64,000 nt of DNA. It comes from Chitinophagaceae bacterium (GTDB lineage: Bacteria; Bacteroidota; Bacteroidia; Chitinophagales; Chitinophagaceae). Each line of letters begins with the position of its first letter. Position 1 is the stretch's first letter. The DNA lies in NCBI GenBank assembly GCA_019638615.1, contig JAHBTL010000006.1, positions 124,001 to 188,000 on the forward strand, in the 5' to 3' direction. Under the pieces are notes generated by a model. It was not told the origin of the DNA and ran no database searches. It was given only the letters and a program-made list of their open reading frames with translations. Made by a program: the position numbers and the translations under genes. Below, one piece after another: positions 34,561 through 43,055 of the stretch.

Positions 34561-34660
34561 CAGATTCGCAGATGGAGATTTGAAATCTGCCAATGGATAT
34601 GATTTCATTACAAAAAAACGAATGATAACAACTACTGTTTAAAGACAATCTGCGAATCTG
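34561..34660. repeat. 13-bp inverted repeat around a 74-base spacer
   Basis: CAGATTCGCAGAT at 34561-34573 is the exact complement of ATCTGCGAATCTG at 34648-34660. The pair fills the gap between the GH3 and HAD genes. It could fold into a large stem-loop or be the remains of a small inserted element; no T-run makes it a clear terminator. Confidence 0.6.
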
Positions 34661-34696
34661 CGGCGACAGAACAAAAAACCTCCTTATTTTTACGCT

Positions 34697-35311
34697 ATGC
34701 AAAACATAGATAATATCATATTCGATCTGGGAGGTGTAATTCTCACCCTGGATATGCCCCGGGCGGAAAAAAAATTCATGGAGCTGGGAGTAAAAGATTA
34801 CAATGCCCTGTTTAGAAACGGAAATGTTTCCTCGTTTTTCAGGGACTATGAAATAGGAAAAATTGATGATGCTGCGTTCCTGGATGCGCTCAGGGATTTG
34901 GCAGGATTTCCACTGAAGGATGAGGACCTGGTTGCAGCGTGGAATTCAATGCTGGGCGTATTTCCACGGGAGAGGATCGCTTTACTGAACAGCTTAAAGG
35001 GAAAGTACAGGTTGTTTCTTTTTAGCAATACCAATGCCCTGCACCTGGTAGAATGCAGAAAAAAATTTGCGCTGGAGTTCCAGGGAAAAGTTTTTGACGA
35101 CCTCTTTGACAAGGTCTATTACTCACAGGCGCTGGGTATGCGAAAACCTGATCCTTCCTCGTTTCAGTTTATTGTAGACGAAAATGAACTGGACGCAGAA
35201 CGTACTGTTTTTATAGATGATTCAGCAGCTAATATAGAAGGCGCCCGGTTGGTGGGATTAAAGGGCATTCATATTAACCCGGGCACTACCATACTGGATA
35301 TCGGGCTGTAA
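34697..35311 (+). CDS. HAD family phosphatase (HAD-IA type)
   Basis: A 204-residue cytoplasmic protein. Motif I is IIFDLGGVILTLD; the second aspartate position of the usual DxDxT/V motif is changed to DLGGV as in the YihX-like subgroup. Motif II is FLFSNTN, motif III lies in the KVYYSQALGMRKPDPSSFQF segment, and motif IV is TVFIDDSAAN. The helical cap lies between residues 17 and 95. Members of this subgroup dephosphorylate sugar phosphates such as alpha-glucose 1-phosphate. The stop codon is immediately followed by the stop of the convergent lipoprotein gene. Confidence 0.92.
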   Translation: MQNIDNIIFDLGGVILTLDMPRAEKKFMELGVKDYNALFRNGNVSSFFRDYEIGKIDDAAFLDALRDLAGFPLKDEDLVAAWNSMLGVFPRERIALLNSLKGKYRLFLFSNTNALHLVECRKKFALEFQGKVFDDLFDKVYYSQALGMRKPDPSSFQFIVDENELDAERTVFIDDSAANIEGARLVGLKGIHINPGTTILDIGL

Positions 35312-35821
35312 TTATTGTTCCTTTTCTTTATAGTTTTCATAATCGCTTTTGGGAAAAACACCGGGCGTTGCATGGCTTCCTTCCCGGAAGTCGAGGTTCA
35401 CGAAATGGATGCTGTCGAGGGTAGTGAGATTTAATACCACGGTTGAAATATATTCAGAAGCCCCGTAGGAACCCATATCACTGGTGAGGGTTTCAGCTTT
35501 ATCTATGTGTGCGTAAACTGTATCCCCCGATTTTTTTACAAACTCCAGTTCTATTGAGGGGTAAATGGAATTGATGCCGTTAATAACACTTTCCGGACTG
35601 GTTATTTTAACGGAGTCTGCATACACCCTTTTCTTTAGTTTATTGGTATTGTCAACTGTCCAGAACAGCACAGTATCCGGTTGTTCTACTATCTCTTCCT
35701 CCAATGCATTTTCCTTTTCACTTTTTGTTTTCGGATCTTCGTCTGGTCCGCCACAGGCCTGTAATAAAAAGAGTGCAATAACTGAGGGAAGAAAAAAACG
35801 GCGTGTAAAAGTTTTAATCAT
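35312..35821 (-). CDS. Uncharacterised lipoprotein downstream of feoB
   Basis: A 169-residue protein with a clear lipoprotein signal (VIALFLLQACGGPDED), then an acidic and lysine-rich linker (about 28-48) and a compact domain with alternating strands. ESVINGINSIYPSIELEFVK and GSYGASEYISTVVLNLTTL resemble GerMN-like folds only loosely, so no family is claimed. It starts 33 bases behind feoB on the same strand and is probably co-transcribed with it. Function is unknown; a periplasmic role linked to iron supply would be guesswork. Confidence 0.8.
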   Translation of the reverse strand: MIKTFTRRFFLPSVIALFLLQACGGPDEDPKTKSEKENALEEEIVEQPDTVLFWTVDNTNKLKKRVYADSVKITSPESVINGINSIYPSIELEFVKKSGDTVYAHIDKAETLTSDMGSYGASEYISTVVLNLTTLDSIHFVNLDFREGSHATPGVFPKSDYENYKEKEQ

Positions 35822-35854
35822 AACCCAAGATACTAATATCCCTGCTGGATATCT

Positions 35855-37978
35855 TTATTTTAACAAATTATAAGCCAGTAAGCTGAGCAGGTAGGCAAGG
35901 ACTGTCATGTAGGCGAGTTGTACGAGCGGCCATTTCCACGAACGGGTTTCGCGTTTTACAATGGCGAGCGTGCTCATGCATTGCATGGCAAATACATAAA
36001 ATATCATTAAGGATACACCTGTGGCGAGGGTATAGATTTTTGAGCCGTCGGGCCAGGTGGCGGAATGCATTTTTTCGCGCAGGGTGGCATCGTTTTCATC
36101 CGCCTCACCCCCCACACTGTATATGGTAGCCATGGTTCCTACAAACACTTCACGTGCCGCAAAGGAAGTGATCAGCGCTATGCCTATCTTCCAGTCATAG
36201 CCGAGCGGTTTAATTGCCGGTTCAATGGCTTTGCCTAAAATACCCACGTAAGAATTTTCAAGCAGGGCCGATTTCTTTTCTTCTTCCAGTATCTCAGCCT
36301 GCTGCGGCTGTTCCGTCATCAATTGCTCATACCTGGCTTCTACCGCGTTCATTTTACCGGAGGGGCCATATGTGCTCAGCGCCCACAGGATCAGCGATAT
36401 TACCAGGATCACCTTGCCCGCCTGCAACGTAAATATTTTTGCTTTCTCAATCATGGTCGTCAGCATATTCTTCCACCGGGGGCTGCGGTATACAGGCAGC
36501 TCCAGTATAAAAAAGCTCTTTTCTTTTATGTTGATGAACCATTTCATTACATAGGCAACCACCAAAGCCATTACAATGCCCAGCAGGTAGAGCCCTGTCA
36601 TTACCAACCCCTGCAGGCTGATAAAGCCGAGATAATAAGTGGGTGGTATAACCAGCGAAATAAGAATAATATAAACCGGGAGCCGGGCGCTGCAGCTCAT
36701 GAGCGGCGATACCAAAATAGTAAGCAGCCTTTCCTTTTTATTTTCAATATTCCTGGTGCTCATAATGGCAGGAACAGCGCAGGCAAAGCTGCTGATCATA
36801 GGCATCACACTCTTGCCATTCAACCCTACCTTTCGCATGAGCTTATCAGTTAAAAAGCTGATACGGGCCATATAACCGGTATCTTCCAGTATGGTGATCA
36901 GTCCGAATAATATCATTATCTGGGGAATAAATACAACGATCCCTCCCAGTCCTGCCACCAGCCCGTTCACTATTAAATCGCCGAACCAGTTTTGCGGCAA
37001 AATACCGGCAAGCCAGTTGCTGAATTCACCGAAGACCCATTCAATAGCATCCATGGGATAAGTAGCCAGCCAAAAAATGCTCTGGAACAAAAGGGCCAAT
37101 ACCCCCAGTAAAATAGCGTATCCCCAAAACCGGTGGAGGAACACACGATCGAGCCTGTCGCTGATCAGTTGTTTTTCTTTCGGATCGCTTTCCACCACGC
37201 TTTGTTGCATAATATGCCGGATGCGTGCGTACCGTTGTGTTATTTCATCTGCCTGCACTTTGGTATGGTTGAAGGAATGTTTTTTTTCAATCCCTTCAAT
37301 GGCATCCTGTGCCTGGCTGTCTAATTCAAACGATTCGTGGTGGATCAGGTAATGGATGGCGGCATAGTCGCTGATCTGCGGAAACAATTTTCGCACCTCG
37401 GCAACCGCATTGTTTGCCAGTTGAGAGACATCGGCGAAATTCCAGGAAGGCGGTCGGTATAAATGCCTTGCCGTTTGATCTATGGCTTTCTTCAGCTCAT
37501 TAATGCCTTTGTCTTTGCGCGGGTTAACCGGGATCACCGGGATGCCCAGCAACCTTTCCAGTTCCGGAATATCAATACTGATTCCCTTCTTCGAAGCGAT
37601 ATCCATCATCGTGAGGGCTATTACCACCGGCTTTTTCAGATCAATGATCTGCGATGCAAACAACAGGTTGCGTTTCAGGTTGCTGGCATCCACGATCAAA
37701 ACAAACAGCTCCGGTTTTTCCCTGGCTCCCGGATTCATGAGCACATTGTAAGCTACCCATTCATCACTCCTGCGGGGGTAAAGACTGTAGGTTCCCGGCA
37801 GGTCGATGATATTGGCGGACAGGTTGTCTGATATTTTTGATTCGCCGGATCGTTTATCCACGGTTACGCCCGGAAAATTCCCCACTTTCTGCCTTAATCC
37901 TGTAAGGGCGTTGAAAAGGGAGCTTTTCCCGCTATTAGGATTACCTATCAGTGCAATATGTAATGATTGTGGTCTCAA
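35855..37978 (-). CDS. feoB: Ferrous iron transporter FeoB
   Basis: A 707-residue inner-membrane iron transporter. The N-terminal GTPase domain shows IALIGNPNSGKSSLFNALTG (G1), GNFPGVTVDK (G2), IIDLPGTYSLYP (G3) and ALTMMD (G4). The C-terminal half has paired gate domains with many membrane helices, including MISSFACAVPAIMSTR and ITSFAAREVFVGTMATIYSVG. The start codon appears to be TTG, since no ATG lies in frame near the conserved beginning. No feoA gene or FeoA domain is present beside or within it. It imports Fe(II), relevant to the many heme and iron proteins encoded nearby. Confidence 0.97.
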   Translation of the reverse strand: MRPQSLHIALIGNPNSGKSSLFNALTGLRQKVGNFPGVTVDKRSGESKISDNLSANIIDLPGTYSLYPRRSDEWVAYNVLMNPGAREKPELFVLIVDASNLKRNLLFASQIIDLKKPVVIALTMMDIASKKGISIDIPELERLLGIPVIPVNPRKDKGINELKKAIDQTARHLYRPPSWNFADVSQLANNAVAEVRKLFPQISDYAAIHYLIHHESFELDSQAQDAIEGIEKKHSFNHTKVQADEITQRYARIRHIMQQSVVESDPKEKQLISDRLDRVFLHRFWGYAILLGVLALLFQSIFWLATYPMDAIEWVFGEFSNWLAGILPQNWFGDLIVNGLVAGLGGIVVFIPQIMILFGLITILEDTGYMARISFLTDKLMRKVGLNGKSVMPMISSFACAVPAIMSTRNIENKKERLLTILVSPLMSCSARLPVYIILISLVIPPTYYLGFISLQGLVMTGLYLLGIVMALVVAYVMKWFINIKEKSFFILELPVYRSPRWKNMLTTMIEKAKIFTLQAGKVILVISLILWALSTYGPSGKMNAVEARYEQLMTEQPQQAEILEEEKKSALLENSYVGILGKAIEPAIKPLGYDWKIGIALITSFAAREVFVGTMATIYSVGGEADENDATLREKMHSATWPDGSKIYTLATGVSLMIFYVFAMQCMSTLAIVKRETRSWKWPLVQLAYMTVLAYLLSLLAYNLLK

Positions 37979-38154
37979 TTTTTTAAGGTGTGCAAAAATA
38001 CAGTAAAACGCCTGTCTCCTTTTACGAATTTGGAAACCTTATTTCAAAACATCACGATATAGCATAATTTTAAGATTGTGGCATGAAAAATGACTGTAGG
38101 GAGTATAACTTTGCCCGATCTACTAATAATACCAATAAATTGTATCGCTCTCAA

Positions 38155-39804
38155 ATGAAAAAAATAATATTACCGGTACTGTTGTTTGTTTTTTGTACGG
38201 ACGCGTTTTCTCAAAAATTGAAGAAGGCCGACAGGGCCATTGTTGAAAACCTGAAAACCAATATCGGTTTTCTTGCAGACGATAAGCTGGAAGGAAGGCG
38301 CGCGGGAACGGAGGGAGAAAAAGCTGCGGCTGGCTACATCAGCGAGCAATTTAAACGGGTGGGCATTTTACCTAAAGGAGATAAGGAAACCTATTTGCAG
38401 TCGTTTACGATTCCCGACGGTAAGAAGATAAATGCAGCAACCCTGTTTATGGTAAACGGAAAGGAATTAAGTGTTCAGCAGGATTATTTTCCACTGGCGT
38501 TCAGCCCGAATGCTTCGGTTGCGGAAACGCCTGTCGCCACCTCTCTGTCGGAAAAGGGAGGGCCCTGGTTTAAAGACATTGAAGCCATTGTGGAAGACAA
38601 CAAGGACAATCCTCATTTTGATATCTATGATCATATAAGAAAAGAAGCAAAAATTGCCGCTGGCAAGGGCGCCACCGCTTTGGTGATTTATAACAGCGAA
38701 AGCGTAGACGATCATATAAAGTTTGAGAAAAAAGATAAATCGGAGCTGGCGGACATACCGGTAGTATATCTTACAAAAGCAGGGAAGGAAAAATATTTGA
38801 AAGATGCATCTGCCATCTATGATGTTAGAATTAAAGTAGACCTGGGCGAGGACAAAAGAACCGGGATGAATGTGGTTGGATATATTGATAACCAGGCAGC
38901 CGGTACGGTTATTATTGGCGCACATTACGATCACCTGGGATATGGCGAAGATGGCAACAGCATGTTACGCAATGCATCGGGGCAAATTCATAATGGCGCC
39001 GACGACAATGCGAGCGGCGCCGCAGCTTTAATTGAAGTGGGCAGGATGCTTAAAAAATCGAAAGCCAGGAACAATAATTATTTATTGATCGCTTTTTCGG
39101 GAGAGGAGCTGGGATTGTTTGGCTCAAAATATTATACGGAAAACCCTACCATCGACCTCGCTTCCGTCAACTATATGATCAATATGGATATGGTTGGACG
39201 GTTGAATGACAGCTCCAAAACAATTACTATTGGAGGTTTTGGCACTTCGCCTGTATGGAGTGAGGTAGTTTATACGCAAAAAAATGTTCCGTTTAATATC
39301 AGGGTAGATTCGAGTGGAACAGGTCCCAGTGATCATACTTCTTTCTACAGGAAAAAAATCCCGGTATTGTTTTTCTTTACGGGTTTGCACCAGGATTATC
39401 ATAAACCCAGCGATGATGCCGATAAGATCAATTACACAGGTGAGCTGCATATAATAAAATACATTGTAACGCTGGTAGAGCAGGTAAACAAAAAAGGCAG
39501 GCTTGCATTTACACCAACGCGCGAAATACAAACAGGAACAACGGCAAGGTTTTCCGTAACACTGGGTATTATGCCCGATTATACGTATAGCGGCCAGGGC
39601 GTTAGGGCAGATGGAGTAAGTGAAGGCAGACCTGCGCAAAAAGCAGGACTGAAAACGGGAGATGTGATCACGAAGATAGGTGAATACGGAACCGCTTCAC
39701 TGGAAGCATATATGCAGGCATTGAGTAAATTTAAAAAGGGGCAGCAAACGCAGGTAACGGTTAAAAGGGGCAATGAAGAATTGAAGTTTGATGTTGTTTT
39801 TTAA
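38155..39804 (+). CDS. M28 family zinc peptidase with PA and PDZ domains
   Basis: ATG 38155 is chosen because a signal peptide follows immediately (LPVLLFVFCTDAFSQ); the longer frame from 38083 would bury it. The protein has 549 residues. A PA domain inserted near 120-230 is followed by the zinc site: GAHYDHLGYG, HNGADDNASGAAAL, GEELGLFGSKYY, INMDMVGRL and LHQDYHKPSDDADK supply the ligands and the catalytic glutamate. A PDZ domain ends the protein (GVSEGRPAQKAGLKTGDVI). It is an exported aminopeptidase. A TAACTTTG box at 38106-38113 could be its -7 promoter element, but no convincing upstream partner was seen. Confidence 0.93.
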   Translation: MKKIILPVLLFVFCTDAFSQKLKKADRAIVENLKTNIGFLADDKLEGRRAGTEGEKAAAGYISEQFKRVGILPKGDKETYLQSFTIPDGKKINAATLFMVNGKELSVQQDYFPLAFSPNASVAETPVATSLSEKGGPWFKDIEAIVEDNKDNPHFDIYDHIRKEAKIAAGKGATALVIYNSESVDDHIKFEKKDKSELADIPVVYLTKAGKEKYLKDASAIYDVRIKVDLGEDKRTGMNVVGYIDNQAAGTVIIGAHYDHLGYGEDGNSMLRNASGQIHNGADDNASGAAALIEVGRMLKKSKARNNNYLLIAFSGEELGLFGSKYYTENPTIDLASVNYMINMDMVGRLNDSSKTITIGGFGTSPVWSEVVYTQKNVPFNIRVDSSGTGPSDHTSFYRKKIPVLFFFTGLHQDYHKPSDDADKINYTGELHIIKYIVTLVEQVNKKGRLAFTPTREIQTGTTARFSVTLGIMPDYTYSGQGVRADGVSEGRPAQKAGLKTGDVITKIGEYGTASLEAYMQALSKFKKGQQTQVTVKRGNEELKFDVVF

Positions 39805-39830
39805 AGAAACGCTTTTTCATTTTTAAACGC

Positions 39831-40265
39831 ATGAAGCTCGCGATTGACAATAACACACTGGCGGAAGATTTTTTTTCGGATACAAGAATACTGGGCATTG
39901 TGGCGCCGGTAAAAGACTATCGTTTTTGCTGGCTGCTGAACCAGTCCCTGGGCTGCGATTTCAGGCTGAACAGCGATATTGAAATTCAGTTGACAAAGAA
40001 AAACAGGCAATACTACTTTTCAATTTATGAGCACGGTGAAGCAGGAGCCTCTTTGATGCACTACATTTACAGCAACCAGTTTGATGGTGAATATTTGCTG
40101 CCCGAGTTCCGGCATCTTGATTTTTTATGGCTCATGAAAGGCGATGATGTGCAGGATGATTACCTGAAGTATTTGCAGCAATCAATAAAAGCCATCAGCA
40201 ATGTTCAGCTAATTACGGAGCTCGATAAGGACAGGATAAAGAATAAAATGCATTTGGTGTTCTAA
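39831..40265 (+). CDS. IPExxxVDY family protein
   Basis: A 144-residue cytoplasmic protein whose segment YLLPEFRHLDFLWLMKG is a diverged version of the motif that names the Bacteroidetes IPExxxVDY family. The opening KDYRFCWLLNQSLGCDF and the surrounding strand pattern also fit. The function of the family is unknown; it is often near housekeeping genes. It begins 26 bases after the M28 gene. Confidence 0.75.
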   Translation: MKLAIDNNTLAEDFFSDTRILGIVAPVKDYRFCWLLNQSLGCDFRLNSDIEIQLTKKNRQYYFSIYEHGEAGASLMHYIYSNQFDGEYLLPEFRHLDFLWLMKGDDVQDDYLKYLQQSIKAISNVQLITELDKDRIKNKMHLVF

Positions 40266-40356
40266 TAATTTGAAAATTTGAAAATGTGAGAATATGGAGA
40301 TCATTTCAAATCTCAAATTTCGAATCTCAAATCAGCAATCAGAAATTTCAAATCAC

Positions 40357-40593
40357 ATGTGGCAGGAAAAAAACAACCAGTTGTATAAAAAATTTGAGTT
40401 CCAAAACTTTTCAGAGGCCTTTGCCTTTATGACACGCGTGGCAATGGAAGCGGAAAGAATGAACCATCATCCGTTATGGACGAACGTATACAACAAGGTG
40501 GAGATATGGCTGAGCACTCATGACGCGGGAGGTGTTGTTACCGATAAGGATGAAAAGCTGGCTCAAAAAATAGATGCATTGCTGAAGGCATAG
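40357..40593 (+). CDS. 4a-hydroxytetrahydrobiopterin dehydratase-like protein
   Basis: ATG 40357 gives 78 residues; the longer frame from 40294 only translates AT-rich repeat words ([18 protein letters not shown]). The core motif [20 protein letters not shown] holds the histidine pair typical of pterin-4a-carbinolamine dehydratases. [20 protein letters not shown] completes the family pattern. The protein is shorter than usual at the N-terminus. Members recycle the pterin cofactor of aromatic amino-acid hydroxylases or serve in other pterin chemistry. Confidence 0.9.
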   Translation: MWQEKNNQLYKKFEFQNFSEAFAFMTRVAMEAERMNHHPLWTNVYNKVEIWLSTHDAGGVVTDKDEKLAQKIDALLKA

Positions 40594-40619
40594 CCGTTGG
40601 TCAGCCCCGGCAATACACA

Positions 40620-41681
40620 TTACCCTTTACGTTGGCCGTAACATACTTCGTGTATGAATTGCAGCTTTTCCAATACAGAAGCAGAGATGACAAAAGGATA
40701 GGCATCCGGCAATCCCATGCTGCGGTTCAGGCTGTTCATAACGATGGTAAGCGGCATCCATAATTTTATAATGGTAGCAAAATCTTTTGTGTGATAAGGA
40801 TCGGCTGTTACTGCTATATCAAGATCTGTTGTATTGGCCGCCGTTTTTGGACGAATGCCGATACCGAAAGCGTAAGCTGTCTCCAGTGTATCTATCATGT
40901 GGAGATAATGCGCCCAGGTTTCAGCCCAGTCTTCCCAGGGGTGGGCGCTGGCATAGGCGCTGATGAACTGCCGGTTCCAGTTTAACGGAGCCCCGTTTTT
41001 ATAATGTGTTTTAAGCGCCTTGCCGTAATTCTTTGTTTCGTCGCCGAATAGTTGCCTGAAATCTTCAAGCAGAGGAGTATTCAATATCAGCCTGTCCCAG
41101 TAATAATGACCTACTTCATGCCTGAAATGTCCTAATACCGTGCGATACACTTCATCCAGGTTCCTGCGTGCCATTTCGCGTTCAATATCGTTGGCTTCAG
41201 ATATATTGATTGTGATAACGCCCAGCGCATGGCCCGTAAGCACCTTTTTTTTATCATCTGCCTTAAAATCGAAAATCAGCCCTGTTGCTTCATCCTGTAT
41301 TTTGCTTACCACGGGCAGTCCAAGCTGCAATAAGCTGTATACCAGGCGATGCTTGGCCAGCTCGAGCGCTTTCCACCTGTCGTGGTAATCGTTTTTATCA
41401 AGATCGGGGATGGTGCGGTTCAGGTTACAGGCTTTACAAAAGCTGTTCCCGCTTTCATCAGGAACCAGCCAGTTGCATACATTGTAAGCACGGTTGCTGC
41501 AATAGCGGTACCGGCGCGGGTCGCCGGCATTGACGGGAACCACTCGTCCGTCAGTATTTTCTGCCACCGGGATGAATTCAAGCACTGCAGGATCGAACCC
41601 GACATCAGCGCCGCAATTGCCACAATAATAATTCTCAAAATAGAGCGGCTGGCTGCAATGGGTGCATATAAAGAGTTTCAT
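40620..41681 (-). CDS. Putative zinc-binding metallopeptidase with zinc-ribbon
   Basis: A 353-residue protein. The N-terminus is a zinc ribbon with CTHCSQPLYFENYYCGNCG, and a second cysteine group lies near residues 60-85 (CSNRAYNVCNW, CKAC). The catalytic motif is FRHEVGHYYWDRL (HExxH) near residue 190, and WEDWAETWAHYLHMIDTLE supplies the downstream glutamate/histidine. This layout matches the family annotated as putative zinc-binding metallopeptidase. Substrate is unknown. It lies 27 bases behind the purN fusion on the same strand. Confidence 0.87.
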   Translation of the reverse strand: MKLFICTHCSQPLYFENYYCGNCGADVGFDPAVLEFIPVAENTDGRVVPVNAGDPRRYRYCSNRAYNVCNWLVPDESGNSFCKACNLNRTIPDLDKNDYHDRWKALELAKHRLVYSLLQLGLPVVSKIQDEATGLIFDFKADDKKKVLTGHALGVITINISEANDIEREMARRNLDEVYRTVLGHFRHEVGHYYWDRLILNTPLLEDFRQLFGDETKNYGKALKTHYKNGAPLNWNRQFISAYASAHPWEDWAETWAHYLHMIDTLETAYAFGIGIRPKTAANTTDLDIAVTADPYHTKDFATIIKLWMPLTIVMNSLNRSMGLPDAYPFVISASVLEKLQFIHEVCYGQRKG

Positions 41682-41708
41682 ATACCAGGATAAAACGTTA
41701 ATGCCTGA

Positions 41709-42818
41709 CTACGATGACTGAAGGCTTTGCGTATCATGCGCACTGATCAGCTTTTCAATGATTTCGGGGTAATGTTTGTGTTCCAGTACCTGCACTTTTT
41801 TTGCCAGGATATCAGGAGTGTCACCCGGTTCTACAGGGCAGGTAGCCTGTAAAATATGCTGCCCGTGGTCAAACTGTTCGTCTACATAATGTATTGTTAT
41901 GCCACTTTCTTTTTCGCCGGCGGCTATTACAGCTTCGTGTACAAAATGCCCATACATGCCCTTGCCGCCGTACTTAGGCAAAAGAGCAGGGTGTATGTTG
42001 ATGATCTTGCCCGGAAATGCCTGTATGAGAGACAACGGTACTTTCCATAAAAAACCGGCCAGGATGATCCAGTGGATATCCAGCGCCTTTAACTCACCTG
42101 TATAACCATCGCCACGGAAAAAATTTTCCCGTTCTATGATCAGTGACGCGATATTTTCCCGTTGGGCGATCTGTAATACGCCTGCCTGCGGTTTGTTGCT
42201 TACTATAAGGGTTACTTTAATAGCAGGGTGATCCCGGAAATAGTTGATGATCTTTTGCGCATTGGAGCCGGCGCCGGAGGCAAAGAGGGCGAGGTGAACG
42301 GATTTGAGATTTGAGATTTGAGATCCGCCACGGCGGACAGGTTTGAGATTTGAAGTTTCATCACTGACCGCTGACTGCTGATCGCTGATCGCTGATCGCT
42401 GATTTGTTGATCTCTGATTTCTGGTTTCTGATCGTCCATCGCTCATTGCCGACCGCTGACTGCTGATAGCTGATAGCTGACCGCTGATAGCTGACCGCTG
42501 CCTTCCTTCTTCCCTATACCCTCCATCTTCCACCTTTATCCCCATCCACCTCAGCATTCTTTTTTCAAACTCCCAGAAAAAGGCAAATTGCCCGAAAAGA
42601 AAGGCTACGGTTAATAATATTATCTGGTAGCCTATTACCAGCATGCCCAGGCGGAGCAATAATTTCCAGAGCCAGAAGGTTGCTGCCGTAAAGCCCATCC
42701 AGGTTGTAATTACTTTGGTAAGCCAGGCGGTTGTTGTGCCGGTTATGGCAAAAACACATAATATTAAGAAGAACTGTTTACCACCGACATTCCATTTTTG
42801 TTGTAGCTTTTTGAGCAT
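41709..42818 (-). CDS. purN: DUF6787-like membrane domain joined to PurN through translated repeats
   Basis: One open frame from ATG 42818 (369 residues). The first about 95 residues (LQQKWNVGGKQFFLILCVFA, then a second helix pair and FLFGQFAFFWEFEKRMLRWM) match DUF6787 small membrane proteins. A linker of about 75 residues is encoded by intergenic-type repeats and is rich in Ser, Gln and Arg. The rest is glycinamide ribonucleotide formyltransferase: LALFASGAGSNAQKII, then NIHPALLPKYGGKG with the catalytic Asn and His, and DEQFDHGQ with the catalytic Asp. No start codon lies at the expected purN beginning near 42300; the nearest ATG is in the linker (42446). The enzyme serves purine synthesis. 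Confidence 0.82.
   Translation of the reverse strand: MLKKLQQKWNVGGKQFFLILCVFAITGTTTAWLTKVITTWMGFTAATFWLWKLLLRLGMLVIGYQIILLTVAFLFGQFAFFWEFEKRMLRWMGIKVEDGGYREEGRQRSAISGQLSAISSQRSAMSDGRSETRNQRSTNQRSAISDQQSAVSDETSNLKPVRRGGSQISNLKSVHLALFASGAGSNAQKIINYFRDHPAIKVTLIVSNKPQAGVLQIAQRENIASLIIERENFFRGDGYTGELKALDIHWIILAGFLWKVPLSLIQAFPGKIINIHPALLPKYGGKGMYGHFVHEAVIAAGEKESGITIHYVDEQFDHGQHILQATCPVEPGDTPDILAKKVQVLEHKHYPEIIEKLISAHDTQSLQSS
42370..42404 (-). repeat. Tandem 7-bp repeats, cluster 1 (inside purN fusion linker)
   Basis: Five head-to-tail heptamers written on the plus strand: GCTGACT, three GCTGATC and GCTGATT. They lie in the coding frame of the minus-strand fusion gene. Seven is not a multiple of three, so gain or loss of one unit would shift the frame. 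Confidence 0.85.
42455..42500 (-). repeat. Tandem 7-bp repeats, cluster 2 (inside purN fusion linker)
   Basis: Six heptamers plus a partial unit on the plus strand: GCTGACT, GCTGATA, GCTGATA, GCTGACC, GCTGATA, GCTGACC, GCTG. They belong to the same repeat family as cluster 1 and are also translated in the fusion gene. Confidence 0.85.
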
Positions 42819-42985
42819 GATGGAGTGCAAATTGCGGAAAAAGCACGAAAAATTTGCATGTAAAATAATGCAAATATGACAGGTGTAACAGCTTACAAAA
42901 ACATGACAAAATTTTATACCGTGTTTACAAAATTTGCTGAAAGCCAGGCCAGATGCGGGAAAATTTTTTTCAGGAATGTTAATAT

Positions 42986-43011
42986 TTTGTCAGCGGGGTG
43001 GCCTATTTTTG
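42986..43011 (+). promoter_or_regulatory. Promoter of the alternative complex III operon
   Basis: TATTTTTG at 43004-43011 matches the Bacteroidetes -7 consensus TAnnTTTG exactly, and TTTG at 42986-42989 is a possible -33 element. The 14-base spacing is shorter than usual (about 17-23). Transcription would start near 43018, giving a leader of roughly 38 bases before ATG 43056. Confidence 0.5.
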
Positions 43012-43055
43012 CAGCCGAACGGGATACGACCACATCACACAAACTCCTGGATATA

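Noticed and set aside
34685-34692. TATTTTTA as promoter of the HAD gene
   Set aside because: It lies only four bases before the ATG and lacks the final G and an upstream TTG at proper distance.
40294-40356. N-terminal extension of the pterin dehydratase-like gene
   Set aside because: It consists of translated AT-rich repeat words; the family match starts at ATG 40357. Unlike the purN case a proper ATG is available here.
42300-42500. CRISPR-like array
   Set aside because: The units are 7 bp and contiguous, without spacers; no cas genes are present.
42876-43055. 60-codon N-terminal extension of actA
   Set aside because: It spans the promoter box and precedes a normal signal peptide starting at ATG 43056.
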